Shown: positions 8,906 through 16,192 of the stretch, one piece after another | Layout of the letters: the number at the start of each line of letters is the position of its first letter | How positions within the stretch are numbered: the first letter of the stretch is position 1 | Assembly: GCA_016234445.1 (NCBI GenBank) | Contig: JACRBT010000001.1 | Span: forward strand, 124,001 to 188,000 | Reading direction: 5' to 3' | From: Chloroflexota bacterium | GTDB taxonomy: Bacteria; Chloroflexota; Dehalococcoidia; Tepidiformales; Tepidiformaceae | Length of the DNA: 64,000 bases | Notes under the pieces: generated by a model | What the model saw: only the letters and a program-made list of their open reading frames with translations | The model's database searches: none | What the model was told of the DNA's origin: nothing | Made by a program: the position numbers and the translations under genes

Positions 8906-8911
8906 TAGAAT
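8906..8911 (+). promoter_or_regulatory. -10 box (TAGAAT) for the MoaD-like gene
   Basis: TAGAAT is followed by a short leader and the GAGGAA ribosome site at 8937-8942, just before the ATG at 8946. Confidence 0.4.
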
Positions 8912-8945
8912 TGAGCTACCCACACCCTATCTGCCCGAGGAATGC

Positions 8946-9185
8946 ATGACCGTCCACGTGAAATGGTTCGCCACGCTCGTGAAGCGCACGAAGTCGAAGC
9001 TGCCGGTAACCGAAGTCGACTGGCGCGACGGCATCACTCCCCACGCGATCTTCACCGCGGAAGGCTTCAACGACGCCGACATGGAGGCGGTGATGGTGAT
9101 CATCAACGACTCCCAGGAGAATTCGAAGACGCCCCTCCGCGACGGCGACCGGCTGGAGTTCATGGTCAGCATCCAGGGGGGGTAG
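8946..9185 (+). CDS. MoaD/ThiS-like ubiquitin-fold sulfur carrier
   Basis: This 79-residue protein has the beta-grasp pattern MTVHVKWFATL, then a helix, then LRDGDRLEFMVSIQGG. It ends exactly in Gly-Gly, as sulfur carriers and ubiquitin-like modifiers do. In this family the C-terminal glycine is adenylated and thiocarboxylated. No E1-like MoeB/ThiF gene is nearby, so the pathway (molybdopterin, thiamine, tRNA thiolation or another) cannot be assigned. Confidence 0.7.
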   Translation: MTVHVKWFATLVKRTKSKLPVTEVDWRDGITPHAIFTAEGFNDADMEAVMVIINDSQENSKTPLRDGDRLEFMVSIQGG

Positions 9186-9358
9186 ACCCTCGCCCAACGT
9201 CAAGGGAGGTCGCTGGGCCACGGCTCGCCGTGCCACGACTGTGAAGGAGTGGTCTCCCGGGTGCCTCCCCGCTCCGCGCCCGGGACCCGCCTCCCCGCGC
9301 ATTCAGAGTTCCGACCAACCGCCACCCCGCGGTCGCGCTGCGAAAAAGCCGCGGTCCC

Positions 9359-9414
9359 GGACCTCGGACCTCGGACCTCAGAACTCAGAACTCAGCACTC
9401 AGCACTCAGCACTC
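9359..9414 (+). repeat. Heptamer tandem repeat array 1
   Basis: Eight perfect-length 7-base units: three GGACCTC, two AGAACTC and three AGCACTC. All share the frame NNNNCTC. They resemble the short tandemly repeated heptanucleotides described in cyanobacteria and seen between genes in other phyla. Confidence 0.9.
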
Positions 9415-9482
9415 CCGCCCCCTGTCACCCGCGCCTTCCAGCTCCGAGCGATGGCCCCGACCATGGCGGCATGGCGCCCCCC

Positions 9483-9543
9483 CGCACTCGGACCTCGGAA
9501 CTCGGAACTCGGAACTCGCCTTGGACCTCGGACCTCGGACCTT
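9483..9543 (+). repeat. Heptamer tandem repeat array 2
   Basis: Units CGCACTC, GGACCTC, three GGAACTC, a 5-base break, then two GGACCTC and GGACCTT. They are the same unit type as in array 1, 68 bp away. Confidence 0.9.
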
Positions 9544-9629
9544 GCCGCCAGACGCGTTCAACGCGTGTTTTGTTGTTGCGCAGGGCGGATCGGCACCCGG
9601 CGGCCAAGCGCGGAGACGACTTCAAGTCA

Positions 9630-9691
9630 TCTTTTTTTCTTCGCGCGGCTCCCTGGATCCACGACGGCGACGGCGGCGAAAGAAAAAAAGA
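9630..9691. repeat. Long inverted repeat with A/T-tract arms
   Basis: The arms TCTTTTTTTCTTCGC (9630-9644) and GCGAAAGAAAAAAAGA (9676-9691) are near-perfect reverse complements around a GC-rich 31-bp centre. The sequence lies just downstream of the phosphoesterase stop and may act as a transcription end in either direction. Confidence 0.5.
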
Positions 9692-9709
9692 CGCCGCGCC
9701 GGGACAGCG

Positions 9710-10291
9710 CTACCAGGGGCGGCGGGACTTGCTCCAGTCGAAGGGGACGATGCCGTCTTCCGCCAGCTGCCAGATCGTCGCTTCGGCGCGGCCGCCGCTG
9801 ATCTCCAAGAAGCCGATCGTCCCGAGTTGCGTGTCCAGGTTGTGCGGATATGTCGGCGATCCGGGATTGACGCAGAGCGTGCCGCCGATCGTGTCGATGG
9901 CCTCGACGTGGGTGTCGCCGTAGATGAGCACGTCGAGGTCGGTGCGGCGGAAATAGCGCATCATCGCCCGCTCGAGGGTGAGGTGGGGAGGGTACTCCGG
10001 GATGGGCACGTCGTGGGTCAGACCGATGCGGAGGCCCTCGAATTCGAGCACCCAGGCCTCGCGCAGCCGCGGGTGGTCAGGCTGGATGGGACGGCCGCCG
10101 GAGCCATCCTCGCCGTTGCCACGGGCCGCCCAGATCGGGGCGATGTCGTGCAGCTGGTCGAGGACGACAAGGTCGTGGATGTCGCCGGCATGGAGGATGG
10201 CGTCGACGCCGCGAAATGCCTCGAAGACCTGCGGCCAGAGTTCGTAACGGGCTTCGGGGATGTGGGTGTCGGAGATGAGGCCGATGCGCAA
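9710..10291 (-). CDS. YfcE/MJ0936-type metallophosphoesterase
   Basis: This 193-residue calcineurin-fold phosphodiesterase has the metal-binding motifs GLISDTH at the N-terminus, HAGDIHD, GNGED, LTHDVP and YGDTHVE. It is the small cytosolic YfcE-like class that hydrolyses phosphodiesters with Mn2+ or similar metals. The start is TTG, chosen because RIGLISDTH is the usual N-terminus of the family. No clear Shine-Dalgarno is seen. It is the last of several minus-strand genes (mrp to this one). Confidence 0.85.
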   Translation of the reverse strand: MRIGLISDTHIPEARYELWPQVFEAFRGVDAILHAGDIHDLVVLDQLHDIAPIWAARGNGEDGSGGRPIQPDHPRLREAWVLEFEGLRIGLTHDVPIPEYPPHLTLERAMMRYFRRTDLDVLIYGDTHVEAIDTIGGTLCVNPGSPTYPHNLDTQLGTIGFLEISGGRAEATIWQLAEDGIVPFDWSKSRRPW

Positions 10292-10357
10292 GGGGCGGCA
10301 CCCGTGGTGGGATGTGGGAGGCTGAGTGTGTCGCGCCGGCGGGTTAGCCGCCAGCGG

Positions 10358-11215
10358 TCACCGCGTCAGTTCGAAGACTTCGTTCAGTCGGCGGACCTGG
10401 AGGACGGCGCCCGAAGCCTGCACCCCCTGGCGGAACCCCTCCTCCTCCATGTGCCAGGTGAGCGGCGGGCACCAGTCGTCGTGGTGGTTGAGGACGACCC
10501 GTCGCGGCTTCAGGATGGCGGCCATGTGGGCCACGAACCCGGCGTGGCCGCTCTCGAAGGGCACCCCGTCGAGGTTCGGCGTCGAGGGGGCGATGGACAG
10601 GAGCGCCAGGTCGGGCCGGTACGCGGCGACCGCCTCCCAGGAAGCGGTGACCATCCCCGGCGTGTCGTGCCAGAAGAGGCGGAAGCCGTCCCATTCGAGG
10701 AGGTAGGCCAGTGGGCCGCCGTCCTGTCGTTGCTTCTCGGGGATGTTGGCGAGATGGGCGAGGGCGGCCTCGCAGAGTTCCGGCGACTCCCGGCGGAGGT
10801 CGTCCCGCCGGGCGCGGGTGTCGCGGCCCCTGGGGTCGGGCCATTCGCGGAGGCCGTTGAATCCGTGGAGCGAGGCGAAGACGCGCAGCCGGACCGGCCC
10901 GAGCTGGAGCGTTTCACCGCCCACGCAGGGGGTGACCCGGTCCGCCGGGACACCTTCGTCCCGCACGATCTCGCAGGTGAGGGCCGAGCCGATAACGGTC
11001 GCGCCGGTGTTCCTGGCGATGAGCCCCGCCTCGGCGACATGGTCGAAGTGGGAGTGCCCGATGAGGACCCAGTCCGCGCGGTCGATCGCGGCAGCGTCCA
11101 GGCGCAGAGGGGCAGCGGTCGGCGCGCGGTCGACGTAGGCATCGAGCCAGATGACGGTGTTGTCAACTTCGAGGCGCCAGGTGGCGGTGCCGAACCATTC
11201 GAGGGTGGCGCGCAT
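10358..11215 (-). CDS. Metallo-beta-lactamase-fold hydrolase (UlaG-like)
   Basis: The product has 285 residues. The zinc motif HSHFDH is followed by a conserved central domain and GHAGFVAH. The overall pattern resembles the UlaG/lactonase and L-ascorbate-6-phosphate lactonase branch of MBL proteins. The ATG at 11215 has GGAGA six bases upstream and is preferred. A GTG eight codons earlier is also open. The substrate is unknown. Confidence 0.75.
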   Translation of the reverse strand: MRATLEWFGTATWRLEVDNTVIWLDAYVDRAPTAAPLRLDAAAIDRADWVLIGHSHFDHVAEAGLIARNTGATVIGSALTCEIVRDEGVPADRVTPCVGGETLQLGPVRLRVFASLHGFNGLREWPDPRGRDTRARRDDLRRESPELCEAALAHLANIPEKQRQDGGPLAYLLEWDGFRLFWHDTPGMVTASWEAVAAYRPDLALLSIAPSTPNLDGVPFESGHAGFVAHMAAILKPRRVVLNHHDDWCPPLTWHMEEEGFRQGVQASGAVLQVRRLNEVFELTR

Positions 11216-11267
11216 GCGATTCTCCGGGCGGTGGGGCACAGCTTAGCGGAGCGGCGGCCGCATGTGC

Positions 11268-11792
11268 CTACCGGACTCGGACGTAGAACCCGAAGAGAAT
11301 ATCGCCGCGGCCCTTCCAGGTTGCGAAGACGGTCAGCACGTAGTCGCCAGGGGCTGAGGGCGCCTCCCGGGTCGTGCCGCCGGGCGTGGACGACAGCTCA
11401 CGCATCCAGACGCGGCCCTGGGGACCGGGCGCCGGCGGTGGGCCGGTCACAGCCATCCAGGTCAGCGAGACCGTCGTCGGGGTGCCGCCCTCGAAGTCGA
11501 GCGCGACCGCCTCGCCGGCCTTCACGACAAGGGGGTCGACGTTGGTGATGGGGCCAACCATGTCCACGCACATCGTCCCCCAGCAACGCGTCCCTTCGCC
11601 GCCACGGACGGTCTTCCCACCGGCGGTGGCAAAGGCGCCGGGGACTGGAGCAAGGGTCGGACCGCTGCCCGGCGTGTCGGCTGTGTAGGGAGTCGCCGTC
11701 GCGGTCGACAAGGCGCCGCCGCCGTCACGCGGGGAGCAGGCGGCAGCCAACGGCAGGACGAGGAGGAGTAATACGAAGGCGAAGCGCTTCAT
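11268..11792 (-). CDS. Predicted lipoprotein of unknown function
   Basis: This 174-residue protein has a lipoprotein signal peptide: MKRF, a hydrophobic stretch and the lipobox LAAAC with Cys19. A flexible Thr/Pro-rich linker follows, then a beta-rich domain from about residue 55 with the phrase VVKAGEAVALDFEGG, reminiscent of immunoglobulin-like or cupredoxin-like sheets. I do not recognise the family. It is probably anchored on the outer face of the membrane. Confidence 0.7.
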   Translation of the reverse strand: MKRFAFVLLLLVLPLAAACSPRDGGGALSTATATPYTADTPGSGPTLAPVPGAFATAGGKTVRGGEGTRCWGTMCVDMVGPITNVDPLVVKAGEAVALDFEGGTPTTVSLTWMAVTGPPPAPGPQGRVWMRELSSTPGGTTREAPSAPGDYVLTVFATWKGRGDILFGFYVRVR

Positions 11793-11846
11793 CTCTGTAC
11801 CAAGACGCCGGGGAGCCGCAAAGGGTTCCCCGGCGCCGGCACTTCG

Positions 11847-12902
11847 TTAGAGGCGGATGTCGCGGAGCCGCGACTGGAGGTCGATGTAGTGGTCGGCGGC
11901 ATGGCGCAGGTTCGTCGCCGTGCTCGAAGCGACAGCGATGACCTCCACGCGCACGCCCTTGCTCTGGATGAGCTCGACCAGTCGCTGGAAGTCGCCGTCG
12001 CCCGAGACCAGGCAGACGACGTCGAGGCGGTCGAGCATCGTGATGATGTCGAGCGCCATCTCGATGTCGACGTTCGCCTTGACGGTGTTGTCGGCGAAGC
12101 GCTTCAGCGGCTTGGTGACAACCTTGTAGCCCTTGTCGAGGAAGGGCTCGACGAAGCGCTGGGTCTCGATGCTCACGGTTGGGTCGTCGTGGACCGGCGA
12201 ATAGGCGACGGCGCGGACGAGCTGGCGGCCGCGGGTGAGGAGCTCGAGCACCTTGCCCCAGTCAACGCGAGCGCGGCTGCGTTCGAGGCCCAGTTCGACG
12301 TTCGCGGCGTCGACGAAGATGCCGACGCGGGCGGGCTGGGTGGCGACACCACCACCGCCGCCACGGGCGGCCGCTTCCTGGAGGCGGACGAGCTGCTCGA
12401 TCTGGCGGCCCTGCTGTTCGATGGCCCGGAGGATGCCGGCCGTCGAGGCGTCGGCGGGGGCGGCAGCGGCGCGGCCACCACGGTGGACGGGCGCGGCGGC
12501 CGGGGCCGGGGCCTCTTCGACGTCCGCGGCTGCGACGGGAGCGACGACGGGCTTGCGCGTGCGCCGGGCAGCGGGCACGTGGGCCGGCTCCGCTTCGGCG
12601 ACCGCCTCGACCTCAGCCAACGCTTCGACCGGAGCCTTGGGGACGCGAGGGCGGCGGACGCGGGCCACGGGGGCAGCGCCGATCACCTCAGCCTCGGCTT
12701 CGAATGCGGCTTCGCCTTCGAGGCCGGGTTCGCTGGGGGCGCCTGCCGGGCGAGTGCGGCCGCGGCCACCGCGGGAGCCGCGGCGGGTCTTCTTGCGGGG
12801 TTCGTCGAGGAGTTCCGGAGAGGGCTCCGGGAGGGTCATTTCTGGTTCGGGCGCGGGCGCAGCGGGCTGTTCCTTGCGCTTGGGGAAGATATTGAGGGCC
12901 AT
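11847..12902 (-). CDS. NYN-domain (LabA/DUF88-like) putative ribonuclease
   Basis: The product has 351 residues. The first ~160 are low-complexity, rich in Ala, Pro, Arg and Glu, and include a basic RRGSRGGRGR stretch likely to bind RNA. The C-terminal NYN domain (about 190-345) has VGIFVDAANVELG, the acidic TVSIETQ/KANVDIEMA region and LVSGDGDFQRLV. These Asp residues form the PIN-like metal site of LabA-type proteins. Nine bases separate it from the upstream mrp gene, so the two are probably co-transcribed. Confidence 0.85.
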   Translation of the reverse strand: MALNIFPKRKEQPAAPAPEPEMTLPEPSPELLDEPRKKTRRGSRGGRGRTRPAGAPSEPGLEGEAAFEAEAEVIGAAPVARVRRPRVPKAPVEALAEVEAVAEAEPAHVPAARRTRKPVVAPVAAADVEEAPAPAAAPVHRGGRAAAAPADASTAGILRAIEQQGRQIEQLVRLQEAAARGGGGGVATQPARVGIFVDAANVELGLERSRARVDWGKVLELLTRGRQLVRAVAYSPVHDDPTVSIETQRFVEPFLDKGYKVVTKPLKRFADNTVKANVDIEMALDIITMLDRLDVVCLVSGDGDFQRLVELIQSKGVRVEVIAVASSTATNLRHAADHYIDLQSRLRDIRL

Positions 12903-12911
12903 ACGGTGTTC

Positions 12912-13979
12912 TTAGACACCCATCCTTTGCAAAACACTGATGCGCGCGGCGACATTGCCCGCGATCCGTTCGATGGCTTTCGCCGAGGCTGATTCCGGGT
13001 GGCCGAAGACGACAGGAATGCCACTGTCGGCGCCTTCGCGCACTGCCGGTTCGATGGGGATTTCGCCGAGGAAGTCGATCCCGAGTTCTTCGGCAGCCTT
13101 TTGGGCGCCGCCGTGACCGAAGATGTCGTACTGCTTCCCGGTATCCGGGGCGATGAAGTAGCTCATGTTCTCGACCATTCCGAAGACGGGGACGTTGAGC
13201 TTTTCGAACATCGCCACTGCCTTCATCGCGTCTTCAAGGGAGACGTCCTGGGGCGTGGAGACGATGACGACGCCGGCCACAGGGACGTCCTGGGCCAGGC
13301 TCATGGATGCGTCGCTGGTGCCGGGCGGCAGGTCGACGATGAGGTAGTCCAGGTCCTCCCAGGGGACGTCGCGGAGCAGCTGGCGGACGCCGCTGCCGAT
13401 CATCGGCCCCCGCCAGACGACGGGGGTGCCCTTCGGGAGGAGGAACCCGATTGAGACGACCTGGACGCCGTAGCGTTCGATCGCCCGAAGGCCCTCGCGG
13501 CTCTGGGACTGGAGGCCCTGGGCGAGCCCGAACATCGTCGGCAGGTTCGGGCCGGTGATGTCGGCGTCAACGATCCCGACCCGGGCGCCGGTCTTGGCGA
13601 GGGCGACGGCGAGGTTGGCGGCGACGGTGGACTTGCCGACGCCACCCTTGTTGCTGGCGACGGCGATGATGTTGCGGACGCCTTCGATCGGCTGCTGGCC
13701 TTCGCGAGGGGCGCTCGCCTGGACACGGGCATCCCATTCGACGGCGACGGCGGTGATCCCCGGGACCTTGCCCAGGGCCTGGCGGACGTCCTGTTCGATG
13801 GCGTCCTTCAGGGGGCAGGCGGGGGTGGTGAGCTCGACCTTGACGCGGACGCCGCCGCCGTCGATGTCGAGCTCCTTGACCATGTTGAGGGAGACGATGT
13901 CCCGGTGGAGCTCCGGGTCCCGGACGGTGGCGAGCGCGGCGATCACGTCGTCGCGGCTCACGGCGCTGGCATTGGGCAT
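12912..13979 (-). CDS. mrp: Mrp/ApbC-family iron-sulfur carrier ATPase, lacking the usual C-terminal Cys pair
   Basis: This 355-residue protein has an N-terminal MIP18/DUF59 domain (about 1-95, with VRDPELHRDIVSLNM and TPACPLKD) and a P-loop ATPase with the deviant Walker motif NKGGVGKST and VDLPPGTSD. Family members carry Fe-S clusters to apoproteins. The usual CxxC that binds the bridging cluster is missing: the equivalent place reads NMSYFIAPDTGKQYD. The start is the ATG where conservation begins. The frame is open for 74 more codons upstream, but these look like leader. It is divergent from the zinc-ribbon gene. Confidence 0.85.
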   Translation of the reverse strand: MPNASAVSRDDVIAALATVRDPELHRDIVSLNMVKELDIDGGGVRVKVELTTPACPLKDAIEQDVRQALGKVPGITAVAVEWDARVQASAPREGQQPIEGVRNIIAVASNKGGVGKSTVAANLAVALAKTGARVGIVDADITGPNLPTMFGLAQGLQSQSREGLRAIERYGVQVVSIGFLLPKGTPVVWRGPMIGSGVRQLLRDVPWEDLDYLIVDLPPGTSDASMSLAQDVPVAGVVIVSTPQDVSLEDAMKAVAMFEKLNVPVFGMVENMSYFIAPDTGKQYDIFGHGGAQKAAEELGIDFLGEIPIEPAVREGADSGIPVVFGHPESASAKAIERIAGNVAARISVLQRMGV

Positions 13980-14005
13980 GAAGAGGACCTGGACCTTTCG
14001 CGGAG

Positions 14006-14035
14006 CCGGGGAACGAATCGCTGCCGATTCCCCGG
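14006..14035 (-). promoter_or_regulatory. Hairpin in the mrp leader
   Basis: CCGGGGAA and TTCCCCGG form an 8-bp stem whose loop can also pair (AATCG/CGATT). It sits 27 bases upstream of the mrp ATG and could affect translation or mRNA stability. Confidence 0.35.
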
Positions 14036-14107
14036 TGTGAGGCTGCCGGCGCGTCGTCCGTGCGCCATGCCCGGTGGGCGGCGCGACAGGGGGGACTACC
14101 GGTTCAG

Positions 14108-14123
14108 CTACCTTAGAGGGTAG
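14108..14123. promoter_or_regulatory. CTACC-N6-GGTAG inverted repeat near the mrp promoter
   Basis: The two half-sites CTACC (14108-14112) and GGTAG (14119-14123) match the half-sites of the palindrome at 14215-14230. They lie about 130 bp upstream of mrp. Confidence 0.3.
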
Positions 14124-14207
14124 AACGTTCTGGAGCCCCCGGCAATCGTTTACCGGCGCTTTGCCCGTTTCGTCGGAACATGGGTGCCGGGAAGGCCCCA
14201 TTCCTGC

Positions 14208-14230
14208 TACGATATCTACCGACAGGTAGA
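14208..14230 (+). promoter_or_regulatory. Promoter and palindromic site for the zinc-ribbon gene
   Basis: The -10 box TACGAT (14208-14213) is followed directly by the perfect palindrome TCTACC-GACA-GGTAGA (14215-14230), which covers the expected transcription start. A repressor bound there would block transcription. Confidence 0.4.
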
Positions 14231-14248
14231 CAAGGAGAACATCACCGT

Positions 14249-14482
14249 ATGACCCAAGCCGAAGCCTTCGAGCAGACCGGAGTTTCCGCGATGTGCCGCC
14301 ACCACTGGATCATCGACACGCCGAACGGCGCCGTGAGCGGCGGTTCCTGCAAGCGTTGCGGCCAGCAGCGCGAGTTCCGGAACTCCTCGGAGGACCTGAT
14401 GTGGGACAGCGACAGCTTCAGCCTGAACGGCTCGCGCTACCGCGGCCGCCGCGGCGAAACGTCGACGAGCAGTCTTTCCTGA
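14249..14482 (+). CDS. Small zinc-ribbon-like protein
   Basis: This 77-residue protein has a central CRHHWIID...GGSCKRCGQQREF segment. One Cys and two His are followed by CxxC, a likely zinc knuckle of the kind seen in small conserved proteins of Chloroflexota and cyanobacteria. The C-terminal third is Ser-rich. The start is the ATG with AAGGAG eleven bases upstream; an earlier in-frame start would run through the promoter. It is monocistronic, with its own promoter, palindrome and strong terminator. The function is unknown. Confidence 0.7.
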   Translation: MTQAEAFEQTGVSAMCRHHWIIDTPNGAVSGGSCKRCGQQREFRNSSEDLMWDSDSFSLNGSRYRGRRGETSTSSLS

Positions 14483-14507
14483 ACGGGGTGCGAAGCCACC
14501 AGACGCC

Positions 14508-14536
14508 AACGGCCGGACCCACCGGCCGTTTTCTTT
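14508..14536 (+). terminator. Rho-independent terminator
   Basis: A 9-bp perfect stem (AACGGCCGG / CCGGCCGTT) with a 5-base loop (ACCCA) is followed by TTCTTT. It ends transcription of the zinc-ribbon gene and isolates it from pyrD. Confidence 0.85.
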
Positions 14537-14553
14537 GCCCCGCAAAGGGAGGG

Positions 14554-14559
14554 TAGACT
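14554..14559 (+). promoter_or_regulatory. -10 box, leaderless start of pyrD
   Basis: TAGACT ends 7 bases before the pyrD ATG at 14567 and no Shine-Dalgarno is present. The same hexamer precedes selA and the MBL gene at 56798. Confidence 0.45.
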
Positions 14560-14566
14560 GGAAACC

Positions 14567-15511
14567 ATGCCCCCTCGCCTCGAAGTCGACCTTGCGCCCA
14601 GCCACAAGCGCGGGCTGGCATTGCGCAACCCGGTGATGCCGGCTTCGGGGACCTTCAGCTGGGGTCTCGAATTCGCGAAACAGTTCGGCGTCGAGGGCCT
14701 CGGCGCCGTGGTTTCGAAGGGCGTGACCTGGGAGCCGCGGGCGGGGAACCGCCAGCCGCGCGTCGCCGAAACCCCGGCGGGGATGCTGAACTCCATCGGG
14801 CTCCAGAACATCGGCATCAACGCCGTTATCGACGAGATGGCGCCGGCCTGGGCGAAGTGGGACGTGCCGGTCATCGTCAACATCGCCGGCGACACGGTGG
14901 ACGAATTCGGGCGGATGGCCGCACTCCTCGACGGCGTCCCCGGGATCGCCGCGCTGGAACTGAACATCAGCTGCCCGAACGTCGACCAGGGTGGGATCGA
15001 GATCGGCCAGAGCGCCGAGGCCTCGGCCCGCGCAACCCGGGCGGCGGTGCGGAACACGGACCTGCCGGTCATCGTGAAGCTGACCCCGAACGTCACCGAC
15101 CCCGTGGGCCTTGCTCTCGCCGTCGAAGAAGCGGGGGCCAACGCCATCTGCGCGATCAACACGGTCCTCGGGATGGCGATCGACACGAAGCGGCGCCGGC
15201 CGGTCCTTCCCCGGGCACGGGGCGGGCTGAGCGGCCCGGCGATCAAGCCCATCGCCCTCCGGATCGTCTACGACGTTGCGAACGCGGTGCGCATCCCGGT
15301 GATCGGCTGCGGCGGGATCAGCACGGGCCTGGACGCGGTGGAGTTCCTGATGGCGGGGGCGAGCGCGGTGCAGGTGGGCACAGCGACGTTCGCGAACCCA
15401 CGGGCGCCGCTGGACGTCGTCGACGAGCTGACGGCCTGGCTCGAGCGCGAAGGGGTCGCAGACGTGAACGAGATCATCGGCTGCGCCCGGCCGGCCGCCG
15501 TGGCTGGCTGA
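14567..15511 (+). CDS. pyrD: Dihydroorotate dehydrogenase (class 1B type)
   Basis: This 314-residue flavoprotein oxidises dihydroorotate to orotate in pyrimidine synthesis. PVMPASGTF, NSIGLQN and the catalytic-Cys motif NISCPNV are present, as are VKLTPNV and the FMN phosphate region GCGGI. The Cys base and soluble length fit class 1B, which normally pairs with an iron-sulfur PyrK subunit; none is adjacent. The mRNA is probably leaderless. Confidence 0.9.
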   Translation: MPPRLEVDLAPSHKRGLALRNPVMPASGTFSWGLEFAKQFGVEGLGAVVSKGVTWEPRAGNRQPRVAETPAGMLNSIGLQNIGINAVIDEMAPAWAKWDVPVIVNIAGDTVDEFGRMAALLDGVPGIAALELNISCPNVDQGGIEIGQSAEASARATRAAVRNTDLPVIVKLTPNVTDPVGLALAVEEAGANAICAINTVLGMAIDTKRRRPVLPRARGGLSGPAIKPIALRIVYDVANAVRIPVIGCGGISTGLDAVEFLMAGASAVQVGTATFANPRAPLDVVDELTAWLEREGVADVNEIIGCARPAAVAG

Positions 15512-15537
15512 GGCTCGCGGCATCGGCACCGGGCCGG

Positions 15538-15543
15538 TACGCT
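15538..15543 (+). promoter_or_regulatory. -10 box for tRNA-Pro
   Basis: TACGCT ends 9 bases before the mature tRNA 5' end. The -35 box is not obvious. Confidence 0.3.
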
Positions 15544-15552
15544 TGAGGCCTG

Positions 15553-15630
15553 CGGGGTGTAGCTCAGCCTGGTCAGAGCGCTTGCTTTGGGAGCAAGAGG
15601 CCCCCGGTTCGAATCCGGGCACCCCGACCA
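15553..15630 (+). tRNA. tRNA-Pro (anticodon TGG)
   Basis: A full cloverleaf can be drawn: acceptor CGGGGTG/CACCCCG, D-arm AGCTCAG..., anticodon stem CTTGC/GCAAG around loop TTTGGGA (anticodon TGG), and T-arm CCCGG-TTCGAAT-CCGGG. The 3' CCA is encoded. Confidence 0.95.
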
Positions 15631-15743
15631 TCGACTCCACAGGCACGGCGACGGCGGCGGCTTACGCGCGGGGGGACAGGGCGTTTTGCGCGCCATCCCG
15701 TGCTGTCCTACCATCGGGTCACATCTCCCGCGAGTAACCCCGC

Positions 15744-16187
15744 ATGAATGACGACTACGGCGTCGACCTCGACGAAGTGTTCAAGGTCATCGACGCCGCC
15801 GAAGTGCTGGTCGTCCGCTTCCACGTAATTCAGAAGCGGCTCCTGGTCGACTTCCGCACGAAAGCCGCGACGCCGCCCCTCATCGCACTCGTGCCGCGGG
15901 CAGAGTCGGTGGAAGACCGGTTCCGGTCGATCAAGCGGCTGCGGCCGGAATTCCCGTTCCCGGACAAAGTTATGTCGTTCCACTGGCCGCGTTCGATCGC
16001 GGTCCTGATGGCGAGCGGCGCCTGGGAGCACCTGGCGGATCGGCTGACGGGCCTCGGCGGGCACGAGGCAACCGAACAGTGCGGGCAGGTGATGGAGCAA
16101 CTGTTGCGCGACGAGCGGGCGGAAGTGACGGGGGCGATCCGCGGGGCGCAGCACTACCAGACACTCTGGGAGCGGCAGCGCGCGTGA
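15744..16187 (+). CDS. Conserved-looking hypothetical protein
   Basis: This is a 147-residue soluble protein without signal peptide, membrane segment or recognised motif. The first half is alternating beta/alpha (VLVVRFHVIQKRLLVDFR, ATPPLIALVPR); the second is helical with one Cys (EQCGQVMEQLL). No ribosome site is evident; a TACCAT box lies about 30 bp upstream. Its stop overlaps a possible GTG start of ltaE (GTGA), so the two are probably coupled. Confidence 0.65.
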   Translation: MNDDYGVDLDEVFKVIDAAEVLVVRFHVIQKRLLVDFRTKAATPPLIALVPRAESVEDRFRSIKRLRPEFPFPDKVMSFHWPRSIAVLMASGAWEHLADRLTGLGGHEATEQCGQVMEQLLRDERAEVTGAIRGAQHYQTLWERQRA

Positions 16188-16192
16188 GCCGC

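Larger units (their letters stand above)
9186..9709 (+). other. 524-bp non-coding region
   Basis: No believable gene is present on either strand. The region separates the MoaD-like gene from the convergent phosphoesterase gene. It contains two heptamer repeat arrays and a long A/T-armed inverted repeat, each listed separately. Open frames here are interrupted or consist of repeat-derived sequence. Confidence 0.6.

Noticed and set aside
9359-9543. Heptamer arrays considered as a CRISPR array
   Set aside because: Units are only 7 bases with no unique spacers and no cas genes nearby.
13980-14201. N-terminal extension of Mrp by 74 codons
   Set aside because: The translation is Pro/Arg-rich without similarity to the family, and the region holds a hairpin and a palindrome typical of a leader.
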